From the NCBI RefSeq assembly GCF_000378345.1, contig NZ_KB899546.1, forward strand, positions 313,523 to 377,522: a DNA stretch of 64,000 nucleotides, given 5' to 3'. The translations under genes were made by a program, and so were the position numbers. Positions within the stretch are counted from its first letter, which is position 1. Each line of letters opens with the position of its first letter. The notes beneath the pieces were generated by a model, which saw nothing but the letters and a program-made list of their open reading frames with translations, searched no databases and was not told the origin of the DNA. Source of the DNA: Hirschia maritima DSM 19733 (lineage in GTDB: Bacteria; Pseudomonadota; Alphaproteobacteria; Caulobacterales; Hyphomonadaceae). Of this stretch, positions 26,170 through 33,717 are shown in pieces.

Positions 26170-27051
26170 ATGAAATATCGTGTAGCTGCAATTGCATTGC
26201 TTGCCACAGGCTTGGGTGGTTGTGCCGTTGTTCAAGAAAAGACATTTGGTGAAAGCCTCGATGAAGCATCAGCTTCAAGTCAAATCAAAGCGAGACTCCT
26301 TAGTAAGGGTGGAGGGCGTTTTAAACAGGTAGACGTTGAAGTCACATCTCGTCTTGTGTTGCTAACAGGCCGCGTGGATAGCGAAGAAGACAAAGTAGCC
26401 GCTGATCAAATAGCATGGAGTGTGCGTACCATTGATGAGGTGGCCAACGAGATTGAGGTTATTCCTAAAACCAAAATTCTTGAAAATCTTAATGATGAAT
26501 GGATCACTGCCAAATTGCGGTCACGCCTTGTTGGTGATGCAGAAATCAAAAGCGTGAACTACAATATCGAGACCTTTAACGGTGTTGTCTACCTGCTCGG
26601 ATACGCGCGAAATCAAACCGAATTGAAACGTACAGCGGAGCATGCAAGCTTAATTAAAGGGGTGAAGCGTGTTGTGTCTTATGTGAAGATGAGAGATCGC
26701 TCACTACCACCGGGGTATACTGCTGAAACAGGGCCACCTCCGGGATATAATGCACCTCCAGCGCCGATTGAGACTGCTCCGTCAGTTTCACAATATCCAA
26801 ACTCTCAGCCTCATAATGGACAAGTGGGATATGTAGATCCTAATCCGCCTCAGGAATATGATGATTCTGGACTTTATGGCGGCGTGAATGATCCAGTTCA
26901 ATCTCCATACGTGGATCCTGCGGATTCAAATGTTCAGTACGATTCAGAGGGATATTTGATCGAAACAGATCAACAAAACTCTCAACCTGCTTCAGGTGGG
27001 TATTCTGACCCGTATTCTGACCCTTTTGGAGATAATAGCTCTTATAATTAA
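26170..27051 (+). CDS. Lipoprotein with two BON domains and a Pro/Tyr/Asp-rich tail
   Basis: Predicted lipid-anchored envelope protein. The signal peptide MKYRVAAIALLATGLGGC has lipobox LGGC. Two BON (OsmY/nodulation) domains follow at about 35-105 and 108-180, each with the LLTGRV- or YLLGYA-like core. The last 110 residues are low-complexity, rich in Pro, Tyr, Asp and Gly, ending in SDPYSDPFGD-like repeats. The frame is open from 26149, but the AGGAGC site and signal peptide fix ATG 26170. BON proteins of this DolP/OsmY kind bind membrane phospholipid and support envelope integrity. The placement before gshB is common in alphaproteobacteria. Confidence 0.88.
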   Translation: MKYRVAAIALLATGLGGCAVVQEKTFGESLDEASASSQIKARLLSKGGGRFKQVDVEVTSRLVLLTGRVDSEEDKVAADQIAWSVRTIDEVANEIEVIPKTKILENLNDEWITAKLRSRLVGDAEIKSVNYNIETFNGVVYLLGYARNQTELKRTAEHASLIKGVKRVVSYVKMRDRSLPPGYTAETGPPPGYNAPPAPIETAPSVSQYPNSQPHNGQVGYVDPNPPQEYDDSGLYGGVNDPVQSPYVDPADSNVQYDSEGYLIETDQQNSQPASGGYSDPYSDPFGDNSSYN

Positions 27052-27139
27052 GAGCTGATTACACTATCTATAGGGCCCAAGAGCATTCTCTGATTTTATA
27101 TTAGAGAGTGAGTACGCATGTCGGAGGCTGATACGTAAA

Positions 27140-28087
27140 ATGAGAATTGCTGTTCAAATGGACCCGCTGGAAAATGTAAATCCAGAAGGGGACACGACAT
27201 TTGCGATGATCGAAGAAGCTCAAGCACGAGGGTTCTCGGTTTGGGTCTATAGTGTGGATGACCTTTACTACGATGCCGGTGAGGTCAAAACTTGGGCAAA
27301 ATCTGCAAAAGTTTTCCGACGTGATGATGGCCACTGTGAGCTAGGTGATAGAGAATTATTGGACCTACGTGCAGATGTTGATGTTGTGTTGATGCGACAA
27401 GATCCACCTTTCCACATGGGGTATCTAACAGGGGCACATTTGTTGGAATTGATCCACGAAGACACTTTGGTAGTGAATGATCCTGCATGGGTGAGATCTA
27501 GCCCAGAAAAAGTGTTTCCATTGGAATACCCAGAACTGCAACCTCCAACATTGATCAGTCGTTCATTGGAGGCTGTTCAGGCATTTCGAGACAAGCATAA
27601 AGACATAGTGCTCAAGCCATTATATGGTCACGGCGGTGCATCTGTAGTGCGTATCAAACCAGATGATGGAAACTTTGAAGCCCTTGTTGAAATGTTCCAA
27701 GAAAAAGCGCCGGAACCATTTATTGCTCAAGCTTTCCTCCCTGATGTCACGGCTGGAGACAAGCGTATTATTCTTGTAGATGGTGAACCTTGTGGGGCGA
27801 TAAATCGTATGCCTCCAGAAGGAGCGATTAGGTCCAATCTTGTCGTCGGCGGAACCGCAGAAGGCTCTGAATTGACAGAGAGAGAGTTAGAAATTTGTCG
27901 AACGATCGGCCCTGAGCTGAAACGCCGTGGTTTGATATTTGTCGGCATCGATGTGATCGGCGATTACATGACTGAAGTGAATGTGACATCTCCTACGGGT
28001 GCACAGGCCATTAAAAAAATGACTGGCATCGATCCTGTGGCTAAGATGTGGGATGTTATTCAGGCTAAGTTCAAAAATCGTACGTAA
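27140..28087 (+). CDS. gshB: Glutathione synthetase
   Basis: Joins gamma-glutamylcysteine and glycine with ATP. The 315-residue protein starts MRIAVQMDPLENVNPEGDTT, the usual GshB opening. It has the ATP-grasp loop LKPLYGHGGASVVRI and ends with FVGIDVIGDYMTEVNVTSPTG, where Mg/ATP ligands E and N lie. The ATG at 27140 follows GGAGGC at slightly long spacing. It supplies the glutathione used by GloA. Upstream is the BON lipoprotein, with a 27084-27110 hairpin (CATTCTCT/AGAGAGTG, one G-T pair) in the gap. Confidence 0.97.
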   Translation: MRIAVQMDPLENVNPEGDTTFAMIEEAQARGFSVWVYSVDDLYYDAGEVKTWAKSAKVFRRDDGHCELGDRELLDLRADVDVVLMRQDPPFHMGYLTGAHLLELIHEDTLVVNDPAWVRSSPEKVFPLEYPELQPPTLISRSLEAVQAFRDKHKDIVLKPLYGHGGASVVRIKPDDGNFEALVEMFQEKAPEPFIAQAFLPDVTAGDKRIILVDGEPCGAINRMPPEGAIRSNLVVGGTAEGSELTERELEICRTIGPELKRRGLIFVGIDVIGDYMTEVNVTSPTGAQAIKKMTGIDPVAKMWDVIQAKFKNRT

Positions 28088-28183
28088 AATTCAACCTTAA
28101 AGTTGACAGAATATAGGCTTATGGGTCGAATAAAGATATGTAACACTCATCAAGCTAGAGTAGATGTGAAGGAATTCTTCGTT

Positions 28184-28501
28184 ATGAAACAATTATCATT
28201 GAGTATTTTAGCATGTGCTGCAGTTGCATTTGTTCCGGCTGCATGTGCTGCGGATGAAGAAGTAACGCCTCCTAAAGAGACACAGGAAGCTACTTCAGAA
28301 ACATCGAGCTTTAATTTTGCGATTCCAGGTGATGATACAACGCCGGCTTCTTCAGGGTTTAACTTCAAGAATGCCGATGATGCTTCTGAAGGTCAAACAG
28401 CTCTTGGCAACATAGATCTGCCAACAGATGATGGTGCATCTATCGAAACTTTTGACACCGAACTCACTCTTCCAAAGGCTGAAGACGAAGCCACAGAATA
28501 A
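28184..28501 (+). CDS. Small exported protein with repeated FNF segment
   Basis: An unrecognised 105-residue protein. The N-terminus MKQLSLSILACAAVAFVPAAC is a signal peptide; PAAC may be a lipobox, or cleavage may come after ACA. The mature part is acidic, Thr/Ser/Asp-rich, with the segment SSFNFAIPGDDTTPASSGFNF repeating the S-x-FNF phrase twice. The frame is open from 28103, but AAGGA ten bases before ATG 28184 supports that start. It stands between gshB and comM with its own likely promoter. Function unknown; low complexity suggests a disordered envelope protein. Confidence 0.6.
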   Translation: MKQLSLSILACAAVAFVPAACAADEEVTPPKETQEATSETSSFNFAIPGDDTTPASSGFNFKNADDASEGQTALGNIDLPTDDGASIETFDTELTLPKAEDEATE

Positions 28502-28574
28502 TCAAATTTGACCTTGTTCCCTAAATGTTCTATCGCTATTAGCAGTAGTGACCGAGACTGTTTGGGGGGATATC

Positions 28575-30113
28575 ATGGTCAGTCGAATTACGACTTTTGC
28601 ATTTGAAGGTGTAACCGCTAATCCGGTTGATGTGCAGGTGCAATTATCTAGTGGTCAATCGAATTTTGCGATCGTTGGGTTGGCCGATAAAGCAGTCGCG
28701 GAAAGCCGAGAACGCGTCGGTGCTGCTTTTTCTTCTCTAGGTTTGTCGCTTCCTCCCAAAAGAATAGTTGTGAATTTGGCGCCTGCGGATTTGCCAAAGG
28801 AGGGCAGCCATTATGACTTGGCTATCGCTCTTGCCCTTTTGCAAGCAATCGAAGTTATTCCAAATGGTGCACTGGAAGATTTGGCCGCCATTGGAGAATT
28901 ATCACTCGATGGCAAAATAGCGGTCATCCCCGGAGCACTACCTGCTTCAATGGCAGCGGTAGGGTTGGGTAAAACTTTGATTTGCCCAGAAAGTTGTGGG
29001 CCTGAAGCGGCTTGGTCAGGCGGGCAGGTTTTAGGTGCTAAAAGTCTAATGGCGCTGATTTCCCACTTTAAAGGCAACCAACAGATACCTTCATCAAAAG
29101 CAGGTGAGTTAAAAGCGGATGTAAATGTGCCTGATCTAAAAGATGTGAAGGGACAAGAAGGCGCAAAAAGAGCATTGGAAATAGCCGCTGCGGGCGGCCA
29201 TAATTTAATAATGATGGGTCCGCCTGGTTCTGGAAAATCAATGCTTGCTCAACGTCTTGCAGGTATTTTACCATCACTTTCTGCTCATGAATTGTTAGAA
29301 GTTAGTCAAATCCAATCAATTGCAGGGACTTTGGAGAAAGGACAGCTATCTCGTATCCGCCCGTTTAGATCTCCGCATCACTCAGCGAGTATGGCTGCAT
29401 TAGTTGGAGGAGGGATTAAGGCGCGTCCAGGTGAAGTTTCGCTGGCTCATCATGGTGTATTGTTTTTAGATGAGTTACCCGAATTTTCCAGTCAGGTATT
29501 AGATAGTTTGCGTCAACCATTGGAGAGTGGGGAAGCGGTCATCTCCCGCGCCAATCGGCATGTAAAATATCCCAGTCGGTTCCAGTTAATAGCTGCGGCA
29601 AACCCTTGTAAATGTGGGGGAGGGCCATCTGAAAGCATGTGCCGCCGAAAACCAGCTTGTAAGGCGGATTATATAGGGCGAGTTTCTGGTCCGTTTTTGG
29701 ATCGCATGGACATATTTATAGATGTTCCTGCCGTGACCGCGATGGATTTGACATTGCCGGCTCCAACCGAGGGAAGCAAAGAAGTAGCGGGACGTGTGCT
29801 TCGGGCGAGATTGCTTCAAGAAAAGCGTTATGAAAATTCCAGTCATTCCCGAAAACTGAACGTTGATGCGGATACATCGGCAATTGATCAATTCTGCACT
29901 CCGGAGCAATCCGGCGTAGACCTACTAATGCAAGCTGCAGAGAAACTTGGCTTGTCGGCGAGGGGGTATCATCGTGTCTTGAAGGTATCCAGAACCATTG
30001 CTGATCTTGATGGTACAGAACAGATAGCACGTGTTCACGTGGCAGAAGCGCTTAACTATCGATTTAGACCAATAACTGCTTCAAAGGTCTCAAATGATAT
30101 CTTAAAGGCTTGA
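28575..30113 (+). CDS. comM: ComM/YifB-type AAA+ helicase (magnesium-chelatase-like)
   Basis: Cytoplasmic AAA+ protein; ComM drives branch migration during natural transformation and recombination. It has an N-terminal Lon-protease-like S5 fold (VQVQLSSGQSNFAIVGLADKAVAE), Walker A GPPGSGKS at 215-222, Walker B VLFLDELPEF, and a Cys-rich insert NPCKCGGGPSESMC with further Cys. The ATG at 28575 follows GGGGGGA. At 512 residues it is full length. Whether the organism is naturally competent is not shown by this gene alone, as ComM is widespread. Confidence 0.94.
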   Translation: MVSRITTFAFEGVTANPVDVQVQLSSGQSNFAIVGLADKAVAESRERVGAAFSSLGLSLPPKRIVVNLAPADLPKEGSHYDLAIALALLQAIEVIPNGALEDLAAIGELSLDGKIAVIPGALPASMAAVGLGKTLICPESCGPEAAWSGGQVLGAKSLMALISHFKGNQQIPSSKAGELKADVNVPDLKDVKGQEGAKRALEIAAAGGHNLIMMGPPGSGKSMLAQRLAGILPSLSAHELLEVSQIQSIAGTLEKGQLSRIRPFRSPHHSASMAALVGGGIKARPGEVSLAHHGVLFLDELPEFSSQVLDSLRQPLESGEAVISRANRHVKYPSRFQLIAAANPCKCGGGPSESMCRRKPACKADYIGRVSGPFLDRMDIFIDVPAVTAMDLTLPAPTEGSKEVAGRVLRARLLQEKRYENSSHSRKLNVDADTSAIDQFCTPEQSGVDLLMQAAEKLGLSARGYHRVLKVSRTIADLDGTEQIARVHVAEALNYRFRPITASKVSNDILKA

Positions 30114-30210
30114 AATAGCGTCAGTTAGCTTGGAGAAGCGTTGATGGTAAGCTTTTGTTAACCACGGCGATAGCTATGTCATTGTAGGAAAATGATAATA
30201 GGCACGAATC

Positions 30211-31725
30211 ATGGCTTCTACATCTCGTATTGCAGACATTGATCATAGTGGTGAGAATGGCAAAACGGAGCCTGATACATCGCAACGATTTACTGCTTCT
30301 GTGTCTCATGAAATTCGTACCCCTTTGAATGGAATATTGGGAATGGTGTCCTTGTTAAAGGAAACCGAATTATCATTGGTTCAGAAAGAGTATGTTGAAG
30401 CGATAGGTAAAAGTGGGTCACGGCTTCTGGATCTCCTAAATAACGTTTTAGACTATTCTCGATTGGAAGCAGGCGACATTCCACTTGATGTCGCAGCATT
30501 TGATCCCGCTGAACTTATTCAAGATGTTGTCGAGCTTCTCGCTCCGCGTGCTCATACTGCCAATCTAGATATAGCAGCGGCTCCTATGCCCGAACTGCCT
30601 TATAAATTTTTAGGAGATGCGGGGCGTATTCGTCAGATTTTGTTTAATCTGGCTGGTAATGCAATCAAGTTTACCCAATCTGGCGGCATCCTTGTAACAG
30701 CGCGATACCTAGCTTCTGGTGAATTGGTTTTTGCTGTTCGCGACACGGGCTCTGGAATTCCAAAAGATGATCAGGAGAAAATTTTTTCAGCTTATGGTCA
30801 GGTATCGGCATCAGATGCTGGAAAAGATAGTGGTGTAGGACTGGGGTTGGCTATTGCTCAACGTTTGGCTACCGCCATGGGTGGTCGACTACACATTTCT
30901 AGTGAAGTGGGGCATGGGGCCGGTTTTTTCCTGACTATTCCGTTGGAGGTTTCGCCGGCGCCGAATGAAAATTCATCCGCTGATAAGAAACGCACTAAAT
31001 TATGTGTTGATCTTAATGCGAGTTGTGCGTCTCAAATTGCGGTTATCAGTTCGCTAGCCAGCTCGCAGCTAGAATGCAACCTTCCAAAAGAAAAAGAGAA
31101 GGCTGATGTGGCTGTTATTGATGCGTCACTATCGCCAGCCAAAATCAAAAAATATGTAAAAAACTCACCCACACTCGTAATTTTACGGCCAGAGGATCGC
31201 GCTCAAATTCCCAAATTTAGAGAGATGGGTTGTGTAGGGTATCTAATCCGACCATTGCGGGCGTCTTCCATCGCAAAGCGTGTCGAAATCGCAGCGCGTG
31301 GCGAAGAAATTAAAGATGCTCAAGAAAATGAAACTCAAGCTCCTAAAGGAGCTAGAGCGCTCATCGCTGATGATAATCCTGTAAATTCTTTACTTGCAAA
31401 GCGTGCTCTGACGACTGCTGGGTTTGCAGTGGATACTGTCGGCACAGGTGCCGAGGCATTAGAGGCCGCCCAAAATACACCATATTCTATCATTTTTATG
31501 GATGTAAGAATGCCAGTTATGGATGGTTTAGAAGCGACACGCCGCATTCGTGAAATGGATGGATCAAAAGGCAAAGTGCCAGTCATTGCTGTTACGGCTG
31601 ACGTCGATCCCGATCTTGAAGCTAAAGCTGAAAATGTTGGGGTTAGCCTGATCGCTGCCAAACCGATTGATCCGCAACGCTTACGTGACCTAGCTTTGAG
31701 CTGGGCAATGTCTGAAGGAAGTTAG
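30211..31725 (+). CDS. Cytoplasmic hybrid histidine kinase with internal pseudo-receiver (ShkA-like)
   Basis: A soluble 504-residue kinase without membrane segments or PAS domain. In order: H-box with H33 (SHEIRTPLNG), N-box (NLAGNAIKFTQ, about 146-156), G1 (DTGSGIPKDD, D178), and G2 (SGVGLGLAIAQRL). A degenerate receiver follows (about 262-363, no acidic pocket or phospho-Asp, containing LRPEDR and GYLIRPLR). A full receiver comes last (about 381-500) with D386/D387, phospho-Asp D431 and K484. This layout resembles ShkA of Caulobacter, where the pseudo-receiver binds c-di-GMP and frees the kinase. That control here is inference. It ends 4 nt before the AmpG-like gene, so the two may be co-transcribed. 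Confidence 0.92.
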   Translation: MASTSRIADIDHSGENGKTEPDTSQRFTASVSHEIRTPLNGILGMVSLLKETELSLVQKEYVEAIGKSGSRLLDLLNNVLDYSRLEAGDIPLDVAAFDPAELIQDVVELLAPRAHTANLDIAAAPMPELPYKFLGDAGRIRQILFNLAGNAIKFTQSGGILVTARYLASGELVFAVRDTGSGIPKDDQEKIFSAYGQVSASDAGKDSGVGLGLAIAQRLATAMGGRLHISSEVGHGAGFFLTIPLEVSPAPNENSSADKKRTKLCVDLNASCASQIAVISSLASSQLECNLPKEKEKADVAVIDASLSPAKIKKYVKNSPTLVILRPEDRAQIPKFREMGCVGYLIRPLRASSIAKRVEIAARGEEIKDAQENETQAPKGARALIADDNPVNSLLAKRALTTAGFAVDTVGTGAEALEAAQNTPYSIIFMDVRMPVMDGLEATRRIREMDGSKGKVPVIAVTADVDPDLEAKAENVGVSLIAAKPIDPQRLRDLALSWAMSEGS

Positions 31726-31729
31726 GAAT

Positions 31730-33655
31730 ATGATAGCTGGGATAAATTCGAAATTAGATACTCTTGGCACTTATTTCAAAAACGCTTTAGGTCCTTATAG
31801 CAGCCCAAAAATTGCGAGTATGTTGGTTCTTGGGTTTTCATCTGGATTACCCATTCTCCTGCTTTATGGTACGTTTTCAACTCGCCTGCGTGAAGCTGGA
31901 ATTAGCCGGACAACAATTGGCTTTTTATCATTAATTGGATTGTTCTACGCTTTTAAATTTTTATGGGCTCCGTTTATTGATCGTTGGAAAGTTCCAGGTC
32001 TGTCTAAAATTTTGGGTCAAAGGCGAGCATGGATTCTTGTCTGCCAAATCGGACTGATAATTGGATTGGTGTCACTTGGGATTAGCGATCCGGCCAGCAA
32101 TCTTGTCTGGACATCCATTTGCGCGGTGATCGTTGCATTCTTTTCTGCCACACAGGACATTGTAATTGATGGTTGGCGTATCGATGTGGCCAATGATGAT
32201 GATCAAGGCGACATGGCCGCTGCAACACAGATTGGTTATAGGTTTGGATTGATTGTCGCCGGGGGTGGGGCATTGGCTTTTGCTGATGCTATCGACTGGA
32301 CATTGGCATATTGGTTTATGGCGCTGATGATAGCTATTGCCGGAATTGGGTTATTTAAGGTTTGCGAACCAGATAGATCTGAATGGATATCGGAAAATTT
32401 TTCTCTCAAACCAATAATGACAGGCATTGTTGCTGCTTTTGTGGGCTTGTTTTTTTCAATTGCCATTTTGCAATTCGTCAGTCCCGAATTGGTCAATGTT
32501 CTCGATTCCAATGGCAACCCTGTTTTAGGGGATGATGGAAATAATATCACAAAAGAATCTAATGGTTATAGAATTTTTGCGCTACTTTATCTCGCCGGTG
32601 CTTGGGTTCCGGTCTTCATTTCATGCCTGGTTTTTTTGATACCCAAAGCATCGAATTTTTTGGTTGAAGAAACAATTGAGATATCGAAGGAAATTTTAAA
32701 AGCTGTTGCCTTCATATTTGTACTCGGCTTGTTTTTGTTGAGTATTGTGCAAGGTGTAAGAACATACTTTCAATGGGACCAATTGATCGCCGATTACACG
32801 GGACGAGGTGATCTCTCTGTATTATATGGATGGTCACTACAATTATTGAGTTATGTTGTCAGCGCGTTAGGCTTTGTGCTTGGAAAAATATCTTCCTTTT
32901 TCTCTCTTATTTTACAATATGGCGGCGTGTATGCACTCGTTATTTTAGCGCTTTTACCATTTTGTTTTGCCTCAGGATTGGGTGTTTTTTTCAGAACAAA
33001 CAAAGTGTCAGAAAGTCTCTCCAAAGGTGTTGTTCTCGGTGCATTTGTTGACTACGCACGTAAGTACGGCCCGGGAGCTGGCCTTTTACTTTTGATGATA
33101 GCAACCTACCGTATGACAGATACAACAATGGGTGTGATGGCCAAGCCGTTTTATGTTGAACAGGGGTTCACCAAAACAGAAGTTGGATTGATCTCGGGAT
33201 CTTTGGGCCCTTGGATATTGCTGGTAGGGGCTATTTTTGCCGGTATTTCAATTCGATATTTGGGTTTATTTAAGTCGTTGGTTATTGGTGAACTTCTGAT
33301 GATCACGACTAACGCTGCTTTTGCTTGGTTGGCGATGCAATCTGATTCAATTTTCTGGCATTTGTGCGTCACGATTACAGCCGACAATATAGCTGCAGGT
33401 TTTGCCGGCACAGTGTTTATTGCTTACATGTCGTCTTTGACATCCAAAGGGTTTTCAGCAACGCAATATGCTTTGTTTACATCATTCTTCGCGTTGTATG
33501 GAAAATTATTGGCCAGCATGTCAGGTGTTCTAGCTGATGAAGTCGGGTGGGAGGCATTTTTTCTGATTACAGCCGCGATTGGAATTCCCGCAATGATTAT
33601 TCTGTTCTTGGTTCGATATTTCAAATCGGATGAACCGTCACTCGAAAATGCCTAA
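31730..33655 (+). CDS. AmpG-like MFS permease (muropeptide transporter family), enlarged
   Basis: Inner-membrane major-facilitator protein of the AmpG family, which imports anhydro-muropeptides for cell-wall recycling. FSSGLPILLLYGTFSTRLREAGI, FKFLWAPFIDRW and FSATQDIVIDGWRID are typical AmpG segments. At 641 residues it is some 150 longer than E. coli AmpG. The extra length is in the middle (about 230-450) and adds hydrophobic helices and a loop. GAAGGAAG precedes the ATG. It probably shares a transcript with the hybrid kinase. AmpG function is inferred from family, not from neighbours. Confidence 0.85.
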   Translation: MIAGINSKLDTLGTYFKNALGPYSSPKIASMLVLGFSSGLPILLLYGTFSTRLREAGISRTTIGFLSLIGLFYAFKFLWAPFIDRWKVPGLSKILGQRRAWILVCQIGLIIGLVSLGISDPASNLVWTSICAVIVAFFSATQDIVIDGWRIDVANDDDQGDMAAATQIGYRFGLIVAGGGALAFADAIDWTLAYWFMALMIAIAGIGLFKVCEPDRSEWISENFSLKPIMTGIVAAFVGLFFSIAILQFVSPELVNVLDSNGNPVLGDDGNNITKESNGYRIFALLYLAGAWVPVFISCLVFLIPKASNFLVEETIEISKEILKAVAFIFVLGLFLLSIVQGVRTYFQWDQLIADYTGRGDLSVLYGWSLQLLSYVVSALGFVLGKISSFFSLILQYGGVYALVILALLPFCFASGLGVFFRTNKVSESLSKGVVLGAFVDYARKYGPGAGLLLLMIATYRMTDTTMGVMAKPFYVEQGFTKTEVGLISGSLGPWILLVGAIFAGISIRYLGLFKSLVIGELLMITTNAAFAWLAMQSDSIFWHLCVTITADNIAAGFAGTVFIAYMSSLTSKGFSATQYALFTSFFALYGKLLASMSGVLADEVGWEAFFLITAAIGIPAMIILFLVRYFKSDEPSLENA

Positions 33656-33659
33656 TACA

Positions 33660-33691
33660 AAAAGGCCACTGCGTTGAAACAGTGGCCTTTT
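33660..33691. terminator. Strong bidirectional terminator between the AmpG-like gene and maeB
   Basis: AAAAGGCCACTG (33660-33671) pairs perfectly with CAGTGGCCTTTT (33680-33691): a 12-bp stem with an 8-nt loop, A-tract on one side, T-tract on the other. It lies between two convergent genes. Confidence 0.92.
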
Positions 33692-33717
33692 GAAGAGTCA
33701 GGTTGTCGAGTTAAAGT

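Noticed and set aside
27084-27110. Hairpin CATTCTCT/AGAGAGTG before gshB as a terminator
   Set aside because: The stem contains a G-T pair, is AT-rich with no T-tract after it, and lies close to the gshB start, so it is mentioned only in the gshB entry.
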